Positions 50,577-57,916 of a stretch of DNA of 64,000 nt are shown piece after piece. Made by a program: the position numbers and the translations under genes. The stretch is from Lentisphaerota bacterium. Its GTDB lineage: Bacteria; Verrucomicrobiota; Kiritimatiellia; UBA8416; JAIOPI01. The notes beneath the pieces are model-generated. The model was not told the DNA's origin, made no database searches, and saw nothing but the letters and a program-made list of their open reading frames with translations. The stretch is from assembly GCA_021413965.1 (NCBI GenBank), contig JAIOPI010000015.1, positions 186,001-250,000 of the forward strand, read 5' to 3'. How positions within the stretch are numbered: position 1 is the first letter of the stretch; every line of letters starts with the position of its first letter.

Positions 50577-51245
50577 ATGCGCCTTTCGAGCATGTGCAGC
50601 GCCATGATCGCGCTGGGACTCACGTCGGCCAGCGCCTTCGCCCTGGCGCAGACCGACAGCCAGGTCACGAATCAGACCTTCGTGGCTTTCGATATTGAAA
50701 CCACCGGGCTGAGCCGCGAGTACGGGCGCATCATCGAAATCGGCGTGGTCAAGTTCCACAACGATCACGTGATTCAGCGCAAGAGCTGGCTGATCCAGCC
50801 CGGCATGCCGATCCCGCTCGCCACCCAACGCGTGCACGGCATCACGGACGATATGGTCGCCGACGCGCCCCCCTTCCCCGACGTGTACCAGGAGTTCCTC
50901 GATTTCATCGGGGACTCGGTTCTGATCGCCCATAATGCGCGCTTCGACATGAGCTTCATCCAGGCCGAGGCCCTGCGCCATGCGCTGCCGATGCCCGCCA
51001 ATCCCGTGATCGACACGCTGCGCGTGGCCCGCCAGCGTTACCCCGACGCCGGCAGCTACAACCTGGAGCACCTCGTCCAGATGCTGGAATTACCAGCCGG
51101 GAAGCACCATCGCGGCATGCAGGACTCGGACCATCTGCGCGAACTCTTCCTCGTCATGACGCCAGCGCACTACGCCACGGTCGATGATCTCATCGCCGCC
51201 GGCGGGCTCAGCTTTCCTCTGAAGCGCTCGTCGCGGAAGCCATGA
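50577..51245 (+). CDS. DnaQ-like 3'-5' exonuclease with signal-peptide-like N-terminus
   Basis: A 222-residue DEDDh exonuclease: ExoI VAFDIETTGL (~36-45), ExoII LIAHNARFDMSFI (~116-128) and ExoIII HRGMQDSDHL with the His and Asp. This resembles the PolC/epsilon proofreading fold. The first ~30 residues (SAMIALGLTSASAFALAQTD after MRLSSMC) look like a cleavable signal peptide ending ALA-Q. No ATG, GTG or TTG lies between Met10 and the ExoI motif except the GTG within it, so the extension is genuinely encoded. If exported, the enzyme would act on extracellular or periplasmic DNA/RNA. It overlaps lpxA convergently by 38 bp. Confidence 0.85.
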   Translation: MRLSSMCSAMIALGLTSASAFALAQTDSQVTNQTFVAFDIETTGLSREYGRIIEIGVVKFHNDHVIQRKSWLIQPGMPIPLATQRVHGITDDMVADAPPFPDVYQEFLDFIGDSVLIAHNARFDMSFIQAEALRHALPMPANPVIDTLRVARQRYPDAGSYNLEHLVQMLELPAGKHHRGMQDSDHLRELFLVMTPAHYATVDDLIAAGGLSFPLKRSSRKP

Positions 51246-52029
51246 CGCCGCGCCGCGCCTGGCAGATGCCGCGCTTGGCGCCGGCCACGAAATCGCACAG
51301 TTCCTGGGCAGGCGCCTCGGGAATCTCGGCCCGGATGCGCGCCACCGCGTCCGGCACGTTCAACCCCGCACGATAGAGCAGCGCGAACGCCCGCTTGATG
51401 GCCAGCCGGTCCGCGGAACCTATGCCGGCCCGCCGCAGGCCAATCACATTCAGCCCCGCAATCGCGTTCAGCCCCATGGAGTGCGTCGTCATGAACGGCG
51501 GCACGTCCTGGCCGATCCCGCTGCCGCCGCCCAGCATGGCCAGCCGGCCAATGCGCACAAACTGATGCACCAGGCAGTTCCCGCTGATGAAGGCGCCATC
51601 GCCAACCTCCACGTAGCCCGCCAGCAACACCCCGTTGGCGAGGATGACGCGATTCCCCAGCTTCACATTGTGGGCCACATGCGAGTTGGCCATCAGGTAG
51701 CACTGGTCGCCGATCACCGTCGCCGTGCCCTCCTTGGTCCCCCGGTGCACCGTGACGCCCTCGCGAAAGACGCAGCCGCTGCCGATCCGGACCGACGATA
51801 CGGCCCCGGCAAAGGACAGATCCTGGGGCCAGTCGCCCAACACCGCGCCCGCATGCACACGGCAGCGCGCGCCGAGCGCCGTGTAACGCAAGAGGGAGGC
51901 GTGCGGGCCGACGTGGCAGCCATCGCCGATGACCACATCCTCTTCGATGCATGCAAACGGACCAATGGACACGTCCTGGCCCACGCGGGCACCCGGATGA
52001 ATCACGGCAGTGGGATGGATGGTTGACAT
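51208..52029 (-). CDS. lpxA: UDP-N-acetylglucosamine O-acyltransferase
   Basis: The first enzyme of lipid A synthesis. The 273-residue protein is a left-handed beta-helix of hexapeptide repeats (IHPTAVIHPGARVGQDVSIG, FACIEEDVVIGDGCHVGPHA) with the catalytic His in NSHVAHNVKLGNRVI, and a C-terminal helical domain (NVIGLRRAGIGSADRLAIKR). This is strong evidence for an outer membrane with lipopolysaccharide. The C-terminus overlaps the convergent exonuclease gene by 38 bp. No other lpx genes are nearby. Confidence 0.96.
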   Translation of the reverse strand: MSTIHPTAVIHPGARVGQDVSIGPFACIEEDVVIGDGCHVGPHASLLRYTALGARCRVHAGAVLGDWPQDLSFAGAVSSVRIGSGCVFREGVTVHRGTKEGTATVIGDQCYLMANSHVAHNVKLGNRVILANGVLLAGYVEVGDGAFISGNCLVHQFVRIGRLAMLGGGSGIGQDVPPFMTTHSMGLNAIAGLNVIGLRRAGIGSADRLAIKRAFALLYRAGLNVPDAVARIRAEIPEAPAQELCDFVAGAKRGICQARRGVMASATSASEES

Positions 52030-52155
52030 GATATGTGTGGCACCAAGGTTCAGATCACCATGATCAGGTTTCCGTACAACGGGTCATCATCGACATCGGA
52101 TGTGTATGCGCAATCTTAATCGCCGGACGCGGAACCCCGGATGCCGCCCGGCCAT

Positions 52156-52905
52156 TCAGGTCCCCGCAAACTGTACCAGGCCCTGCTCCTGCATGCTGAC
52201 GTAGCCGGGACCCGCGCCCTGCGCGGGGCGGCCCAGGACGATGTGATCCAGCACGCGGATGTCCACGATGCGTCCGGCCTCCACCAGCTGGCGCGTGATG
52301 CGCACGTCATCCGCGGACGGCGTCGGCTCGCCGGATGGGTGATTGTGCGCCAGCACCACCGCGGCCGTGGCGTTCCGGATCGCCTCGCGAAACACTTCCC
52401 GCGGATGAACGAGGCTCGCGTCCAGAATGCCCTGCGACACCACCTGTGGCGCACCCTTGAGATTGTTCTTCGCGTCCAGGTGCAGCACCCAGAACAGCTC
52501 CCGGTCCAGCACCTGGGCCCGGTCGCCCAACAGGCTCAGCACGTCGGCCGGCGCCCGGATCTTGCAGCGCCGCGGCAGGGACTCCCGGTGCAAGCGGCGT
52601 CCAATCTCCAACGCGGCAAGCAGGACCTGCGCTTTGACCCGCCCCATCCCCTTGATTTCCGGATCCCTCGCCAGTTCGTCCACCGACGCCGACGCCAAAC
52701 TCGTCAGCGAGCCATATTTCTTCAAGAGGCGCGTCGCCAAATCCACCACGTTGAGGCCCTGGGTCCCGCTCTTGATCAGGATGGCCAGCAGGCTGATGTC
52801 CGACAGATTCTCCGCACCGACGCGATCCATCTCTTCGCGCGGCCGCAGTTGCTCCGGCAGATCGCGCAACCGCGTGGACGTGGAGGGAATGTCGTACGTC
52901 GTCAT
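52156..52905 (-). CDS. radC: RadC-family JAMM/MPN domain protein
   Basis: A 249-residue RadC. An N-terminal helix-hairpin-helix region (MGRVKAQVLLAALEIGRRL) precedes the JAMM metalloprotease-like domain with HNHPSGEPTPSADD (~195-208), the two His and Asp zinc ligands. The cellular role of RadC is still unclear. I choose ATG 52903-52905 (MTTYDIPSTSTRLRDLPEQL), which overlaps the miaA stop by 4 bp; the long upstream frame is a miaA shadow. Confidence 0.95.
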   Translation of the reverse strand: MTTYDIPSTSTRLRDLPEQLRPREEMDRVGAENLSDISLLAILIKSGTQGLNVVDLATRLLKKYGSLTSLASASVDELARDPEIKGMGRVKAQVLLAALEIGRRLHRESLPRRCKIRAPADVLSLLGDRAQVLDRELFWVLHLDAKNNLKGAPQVVSQGILDASLVHPREVFREAIRNATAAVVLAHNHPSGEPTPSADDVRITRQLVEAGRIVDIRVLDHIVLGRPAQGAGPGYVSMQEQGLVQFAGT

Positions 52906-53888
52906 GCCGGAATTCCCGTCAGCACGGTCGGCCCCAGGTCCTGCCAACGCTGCAGCACGGCCCGGGCAATGACATCCACGGACAGGTCGGGGGTGATGTC
53001 GATCCAGCTGACGTTGGCCTGCCGCGCGAACCACGTGCGCTGCCGCTTGGCGTACTGCCGGGTGCGCTGAATGGTTCGCGCGATGGCGTCCGCGCGCGCG
53101 CATTGGCCGTCTCGCGCCGCGAACGCCTCGGCATAGCCAATGGCCTGCCGCGCCGTCTCCGAGAGTGGCGCCGGCCCGCCCAGAAGGTGCTCGACCTCCA
53201 TCATGAGGCCTTGATCGTACATGGCACGCACCCGCAGCTCAATCCTCGACTGCAGGGCCGCCGCCGGCAGCCGCAGCCCCACAAAGGGAACATGCGCAGG
53301 GTGCGAAGGCCAGGCGCGCGGCGCCGGCGACACCCCGCCGCCCCCGTAGCGCTCGAGCGCCCGCATCAGGCGCCGTGGATTCTGCGGATCCGCGAGCGCC
53401 GCCAGGGCCGTGGGATCGCGCGCGCGCAGCGCGGCCTGCAGACCGCCCACCCCTTCCTCTGCCAGGACGCCCTCCCAGCGCGCACGCGCCACGGGATCCG
53501 GCGCGGGACCGGCGTGAAGCCCCTCGACCAGGCAGCGCAGATAAAGCCCCGTCCCCCCCACGACGATCAGAGGACGCGGCGCCACGGTGCGACAGGCCTC
53601 ACGCGCGGCGGCCAGCCAGTCGGACACGCTGAACGGGTGGGAGGGATCGGCCAGGTCGAGGCCAAAGTACGTGGCCCGCTCACGCTCGGCCCGCGTCGCC
53701 TTGGCCGTGCCAATGTCCATGCCGCGATACACCTGCATGGAATCCGCGGACAGAATGGCAAACCCGTGCTGCTCGGCCACCCACTGCGCCACGCCGCTCT
53801 TGCCCACCGCCGTCGGACCGACGAGGACGTAGGCACGGGGCGCCGCAGGGGCAGCCCCCGCATTCATGACAGTCACACCGGCTTGCAT
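52902..53888 (-). CDS. miaA: tRNA dimethylallyltransferase
   Basis: Adds an isopentenyl group to A37 of tRNAs reading UNN codons. P-loop LVGPTAVGKSG (near the N-terminus), SADSMQVYRGMDIGTAK and GGTGLYLRCLVEGLH are the family motifs. Start is uncertain: ATG 53886-53888 (1 bp after the lspA stop) gives 328 residues, ATG 53865-53867 gives 321 and is closer to the fold. It overlaps radC by 4 bp. Confidence 0.94.
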   Translation of the reverse strand: MQAGVTVMNAGAAPAAPRAYVLVGPTAVGKSGVAQWVAEQHGFAILSADSMQVYRGMDIGTAKATRAERERATYFGLDLADPSHPFSVSDWLAAAREACRTVAPRPLIVVGGTGLYLRCLVEGLHAGPAPDPVARARWEGVLAEEGVGGLQAALRARDPTALAALADPQNPRRLMRALERYGGGGVSPAPRAWPSHPAHVPFVGLRLPAAALQSRIELRVRAMYDQGLMMEVEHLLGGPAPLSETARQAIGYAEAFAARDGQCARADAIARTIQRTRQYAKRQRTWFARQANVSWIDITPDLSVDVIARAVLQRWQDLGPTVLTGIPA

Positions 53889-53889
53889 C

Positions 53890-54423
53890 TTATCGCGCGG
53901 CGATCCCCTCCTCCGGAGGGGCCGCCGGGCCGGAAGGGTTCGGCTGCGTTTCGTGCCCGGCCGCCGCGGCCCGCCGCTGGTCGCGCCACTGGGCAATCAG
54001 GTATAGCCCGACGCCGACGCAGATGGCGGAGTCGGCCACGTTGAACGCGGGGAAGCTGTGCTGCGGATGGCGCCAGTAGAAGAACAGAAAATCAACGACG
54101 TAGCTGAGCCGCACGCGGTCCACCAGATTGCCGACGATCCCACCGATGATCAGCCCCGACGCCACGCGGGCCAGCGCGCTCTCCGCAATGAAGTGGCGGC
54201 GGAAGAACACCAGCAGCCCCAGCATCAGAAACGACAGGACCACCAGCCAGCCGTTCAGCCCCTGCATGATGCCCCAGGCCGCGCCCGTGTTCTGCACGTA
54301 GCGCAGATCGAAAAAGCCGGGGATTAGCGGCAGGCCGTGGTCACGGTCCAGCCGGGTCAAGACCAGTTGCTTCGTCAATTGATCAAGCACCGCAATGACG
54401 AAGCTGAGGCACAACACGGGCAT
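53890..54423 (-). CDS. lspA: Lipoprotein signal peptidase (signal peptidase II)
   Basis: A 177-residue inner-membrane aspartyl protease with four hydrophobic segments. The catalytic motifs are VGNLVDRVRLSYVVDFL (first Asp) and FNVADSAICVG (second Asp); FDLRYVQNTGAAWGI is also diagnostic. It processes prolipoproteins such as those at 29059 and 41092. A ~25-residue Pro/Gly-rich C-tail follows. It lies 37 bp after the DksA-like gene, and its stop is followed at once by miaA. Confidence 0.96.
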   Translation of the reverse strand: MPVLCLSFVIAVLDQLTKQLVLTRLDRDHGLPLIPGFFDLRYVQNTGAAWGIMQGLNGWLVVLSFLMLGLLVFFRRHFIAESALARVASGLIIGGIVGNLVDRVRLSYVVDFLFFYWRHPQHSFPAFNVADSAICVGVGLYLIAQWRDQRRAAAAGHETQPNPSGPAAPPEEGIAAR

Positions 54424-54460
54424 GCGCAGCTCTCCCGGCTTCCCGATCAGCGCGTTACCG

Positions 54461-55075
54461 TTACAGCGCCTTCAGTACGGAGGACTGGCGGTAGGGCGCC
54501 TTGCCCTTTTCGAGCTCCGCCTGGGCCGCCAGCGAAAAGCGCGTGTACGGAATCGCCTTCAGGCGCTCGAACTCGATCGGCTCCCCGCTCGTTTCGCAGA
54601 TGCCGAAGGTGCCCGCATCAATGCGCCGCAGGGCCTCCTCGATCTCGAACAGCACGTCGTTTTCCGTGCTGGCAATGTTCAGCGCGAACTGGCGCTCAAA
54701 GGCATCCGTGCCGTCTTCCACCGTGTTCACTTCATCGGAACGCTTCAGCGAATCCGACTTCAGCGACTTGATCTGGCCGGACAGGCGGTCGCGCAACGCG
54801 AGCAGCAGGTTCCGGAATTCCTTGCATTCAGCCGCCGTCAGCTTGCGACGCACGGCGACAACCTTGTCCTTGCCACCCTTGATGACAACCGGCGGAACTT
54901 TGCCAACGGGCTTGGACACGAGTTTGGTGACCTTTTTGACCATTTTGGCTCCGGACTTAGAAATTGACGACTGATGGGCCGCCGCACGACGCACGGCCTC
55001 ACGCTTGTTACCCGCGGCAGCACGCTTGGCACTCGTACGCGCGTTCTTTTTTGCAACTTTGGCGATCTTTTTCAC
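54461..55075 (-). CDS. DksA/TraR-type protein lacking most zinc cysteines, with basic N-terminal tail
   Basis: A 204-residue protein. Residues 1-80 are Lys/Ala/Arg-rich (KVAKKNARTSAKRAAAGNKR, then KKVTKLVSKPVGKV), histone H1-like; residues ~80-204 have the DksA coiled coil and zinc-finger fold (LRDRLSGQIKSLKSDSLKRS; DAGTFGICETSGEPIEFERL). The finger keeps only one Cys (CETSG, then SLAAQ where CxxC is expected), so zinc binding is unlikely. Some Bacteroidetes DksA-like proteins have a similar reduced site. It could modulate RNA polymerase or bind DNA. A TTGACA promoter lies upstream. Confidence 0.88.
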   Translation of the reverse strand: MKKIAKVAKKNARTSAKRAAAGNKREAVRRAAAHQSSISKSGAKMVKKVTKLVSKPVGKVPPVVIKGGKDKVVAVRRKLTAAECKEFRNLLLALRDRLSGQIKSLKSDSLKRSDEVNTVEDGTDAFERQFALNIASTENDVLFEIEEALRRIDAGTFGICETSGEPIEFERLKAIPYTRFSLAAQAELEKGKAPYRQSSVLKAL

Positions 55076-55155
55076 GTTCTACCACCCTCAGCTTGCCTCA
55101 ACGGACTGCGACATGTCCCCTCTCTCCCACACGTGGTGCCACAAAAAAGTGTCGA

Positions 55156-55184
55156 AGGCTACCAACTACCCCCCCCAGTGTCAA
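55156..55184 (-). promoter_or_regulatory. Candidate promoter for the DksA-like gene
   Basis: Minus strand TTGACA (plus 55179-55184), 17-nt spacer, TAGCCT (plus 55156-55161), about 80 bp before the ATG. Confidence 0.45.
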
Positions 55185-55214
55185 CAAGGACCGGAACGAC
55201 CAAAACGTCACGGC

Positions 55215-56336
55215 TCAGTTGTGGCGGTCGATCAGCCACGCGCCAACCACCACCGAGATCAGAATCGGCAGCCAGGTGATCAGGTTGGGGTGCATCTCGG
55301 GCCGCTTCTCGAGCGCCTCGGCCACGAGGATGAAGGCGTAGTAGTTGAAGAGCACCAGCAGGCTCATGGCCAGCCCGACCGCCGATTCCTTGCGGTGCGC
55401 TTTGATCCCCAGCGGAATCCCGAGCATCGCAAACGCGAAGCACGAGGCGCCCAGCGACAGGCGCTTGTGCAGTTCCACCGTCAACATCATCCGGTAGCGC
55501 TCGATGTCCTCGCCCGAAAGTTGCGGGAAATCGTGCTCCGGATGGCGAATGACCTGGATCAGCGCCCAGAGCGTCTTGTCATCCTTGTCCGGCCGGTAGA
55601 CGCGCTTCCGCCCCTCGCGCGGGATCGTCTGCGTCCATGTCTCGCAATAGGCCGCCCCCGGACGGTCGTCCGCAAACGGGTCGATGCGCACGTCCGTCAG
55701 ATCGATCGTGATGTCGCCCCCGGGCTCCGCGCGCACCTTGCCCGACGCCGCTCGCACTTCGCGGCGCAGGCCCGGCTTGCGCAGATCATAGATGCGCACG
55801 TTGAAGAGCTGGTCTCCCCTGCGCTTGCCGATGTAGAGCGTCATGCCCGGAAAATCCTGGATGAACCGCCCCTCTTCCAGCAGCTCAAGCGGGGTCTGCG
55901 CGCCGAGCTGCGTCAGCTCCACGCGGCTGGCGTAATGCCCGCGCGGCACCAGTTCATTGTTCAGCACCACGCAGAACAGGCTCAGGACGGCGGCCAGGAT
56001 GCAGGGCGGCTTGACGATCGCCCACATGTTCACGCCGGACGCCCGCATGGCGGTGATCTCGCCGTCGGCCGAAAGCCGGCCAAAGACCAGCAGCCCGCTG
56101 GTGAGCACGCTGACGGGAATGGCGTAGGTGAGCGACTGCGGAAAACTGTACAGCAATACCTTCAACACCGGCTGCCAGCTCACGCCACGTGCGATGAGGT
56201 CGGTCACCCGGAACAGGATCCCGATGCACATCACAAAGGTGACGATGAGCAGCGACAGGACGAAGGTGAGCAGGAAGCTGCCCGTTAGATACCTGTTCAG
56301 CGTCCGCAAAGTGTCAGTCCCATTCCGGAGGTGCAC
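55215..56336 (-). CDS. LptF/LptG-family lipopolysaccharide export permease
   Basis: A 373-residue membrane protein with three N-terminal and three C-terminal hydrophobic segments (LLTFVLSLLIVTFVMCIGIL; LGIPLGIKAHRKESAVGLAM) around a ~170-residue periplasmic beta-jellyroll, the LptF/G layout. With LptB and LptC it drives lipopolysaccharide extraction. Which of LptF or LptG it is cannot be told. The start is uncertain: GTG 56336 gives the full frame; TTG 10 codons later is possible. It stands alone, 91 bp after ompA. Confidence 0.92.
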   Translation of the reverse strand: MHLRNGTDTLRTLNRYLTGSFLLTFVLSLLIVTFVMCIGILFRVTDLIARGVSWQPVLKVLLYSFPQSLTYAIPVSVLTSGLLVFGRLSADGEITAMRASGVNMWAIVKPPCILAAVLSLFCVVLNNELVPRGHYASRVELTQLGAQTPLELLEEGRFIQDFPGMTLYIGKRRGDQLFNVRIYDLRKPGLRREVRAASGKVRAEPGGDITIDLTDVRIDPFADDRPGAAYCETWTQTIPREGRKRVYRPDKDDKTLWALIQVIRHPEHDFPQLSGEDIERYRMMLTVELHKRLSLGASCFAFAMLGIPLGIKAHRKESAVGLAMSLLVLFNYYAFILVAEALEKRPEMHPNLITWLPILISVVVGAWLIDRHN

Positions 56337-56384
56337 AGGCGGCAGCGCTTAGCCGGCTGGGGCGCCAAGGCTTGTGGCGATAAC

Positions 56385-56414
56385 GGGCGGGAACCGCACG
56401 CGCGGTCCCCGCCC
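56385..56414 (-). terminator. Strong hairpin after ompA
   Basis: A 13-bp stem (arms 56385-56397 and 56402-56414, one G-T wobble) with a 4-nt loop lies just past the ompA stop. On the minus strand it is followed by GTTATCG, without a clear T tract. Confidence 0.5.
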
Positions 56415-56427
56415 GGCACGAATCGCC

Positions 56428-57804
56428 TCAAGGCGCCGTGGGCGCGTCTTCCACGGGAACCACGAACGGCTGGCCTGTCGCCACGTCCGGACGGCTCGCA
56501 CCGCGGATGTAAACCTCGACGCGCCGATTTTCCGGATTGCCGTTCAGCGGATCGTTCGGGGCTTTCGGCCGGTCAAACCCGTAGCCAAAGGCTTCCATGC
56601 GGGACGCGCTGATGCTGCCGTGATCCACCAGGTACTGCAGCACCGCACTGGCCCGCTGCTTCGACAGCTTCTTGTTGTACGAGGCGGAGGACTTCTTCAG
56701 CCGGTCCGCATGGCCCTCAATGCGGGCCGTGGAACCCGGATCACGCTGCAGAACCTTGGCAATGACGTCCAGCTTCGGATAGTACTCCGGCTTGATGATC
56801 GCCTTGTCATAATCAAACTGCAGGTACAGCTCGAAGAGCTGGAGATCGTCCGTCGGATCCAGCGGATTCGTGCTGTCTTCAATGACCTCGTGACCGTCCG
56901 CCACGCCGCCGTTGTCCGTGTCACGTTTGGTCGGATCCGTCGCGTACTGGTGAACTTCCGGGCCGTCCTTCAGCGCATCCAGGTCCGTGTCAGGGTTCAG
57001 CGGATCCGTCTTGTACTTGAAGACTTCCTCACCGTCCGTCAGACCGTCCTTGTCCGTGTCAGGATCAAAGGGATCGGTGCCCCACTTGGCTTCGTCCTCA
57101 TCTGAGAGTCCGTCGCCGTCGCTGTCCTTCGGACCGCCCGACGCCACGAAGCTGGGCGCCACATGCGCGCCCCAGTTCCACACGATACCCGCGTCAAAGA
57201 TGCCCTGGGCCTCGGTCGAGTTCCCGGAAACAAACGTGCGGGCATCCGCGCGCAGCGCCCACTCGTCGTTGAAGTGGTACATGACGCCGCCGCCGACGCG
57301 CACCGACGGGCTGAAGTTCTCCCCGTCCGAGCTGTCGCCGTACCAGAAGAAGCCCATGCCCGCCGACAGGAACGGATCGAGCCGCTCCCAGCGTGTGAAG
57401 TGGAAGAGGCCGTCCAGCGACAGGCCCGCGGCGTACGTGTCGCCCACGTCCGTGCGCGGCACGCTGATGACGATGGGATTGCCGTTCGCATCCAGCCCCA
57501 GAGGTTTGCCGTTTTCGTCGAACTGCGTGTTGCGCGTGTTGGCGTCCAGCTGCGGCGCCACGTTCGCCGCCAATTCGAAGCCCCACGTCTCGGAGTAATC
57601 GTAACCCAGGCGCCCGACGAGGACGAAGCCATCCTTGAAGTCGTTGTCTCCTTCGAAATCGATGACGCCGATGCTCGGGCTGAAATACCAGGGCGATTCG
57701 AGGCTGACTTCCTGCTGGCCGTACGCACGCGGCGACAGCCCACCCAAGCCCATGCAAGCCACTACAGCCGCAACGCTCAAAGACGAAAACACGCTTCTTG
57801 TCAT
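56428..57804 (-). CDS. OmpA-family outer membrane protein with thrombospondin type 3 repeats
   Basis: A 458-residue protein with signal peptide (SSLSVAAVVACMGLGGLSPR, ending AYG), an N-terminal beta-barrel (residues ~35-210), a calcium-binding linker of about four thrombospondin type 3 repeats (DSDGDGLSDEDEAKWGTDPF, DTDKDGLTDGEEVFKYKTDP and two weaker ones) and a C-terminal OmpA/MotB peptidoglycan-binding domain (IEGHADRLKKSSASYNKKLS, AFGYGFDRPKAPNDP, NRRVEVYI). It tethers the outer membrane to peptidoglycan. I choose ATG 57802-57804, with AGGAGG upstream. A TTGTCT-TATCGT promoter candidate lies before it. Confidence 0.94.
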   Translation of the reverse strand: MTRSVFSSLSVAAVVACMGLGGLSPRAYGQQEVSLESPWYFSPSIGVIDFEGDNDFKDGFVLVGRLGYDYSETWGFELAANVAPQLDANTRNTQFDENGKPLGLDANGNPIVISVPRTDVGDTYAAGLSLDGLFHFTRWERLDPFLSAGMGFFWYGDSSDGENFSPSVRVGGGVMYHFNDEWALRADARTFVSGNSTEAQGIFDAGIVWNWGAHVAPSFVASGGPKDSDGDGLSDEDEAKWGTDPFDPDTDKDGLTDGEEVFKYKTDPLNPDTDLDALKDGPEVHQYATDPTKRDTDNGGVADGHEVIEDSTNPLDPTDDLQLFELYLQFDYDKAIIKPEYYPKLDVIAKVLQRDPGSTARIEGHADRLKKSSASYNKKLSKQRASAVLQYLVDHGSISASRMEAFGYGFDRPKAPNDPLNGNPENRRVEVYIRGASRPDVATGQPFVVPVEDAPTAP

Positions 57805-57867
57805 GACGAACAGTCCTCCTTGCTTACGAAAGTCGTGCCGAAAAATCCACTTGCCGGGGCAGACGGG

Positions 57868-57895
57868 ACGATAACACAACGAACTTCAAAGACAA
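57868..57895 (-). promoter_or_regulatory. Candidate promoter for ompA
   Basis: Minus strand TTGTCT (plus 57890-57895), 16-nt spacer, TATCGT (plus 57868-57873), 63 bp before the ompA ATG. Confidence 0.35.
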
Positions 57896-57916
57896 TCCCC
57901 CATTTTTGCGCGCGCG

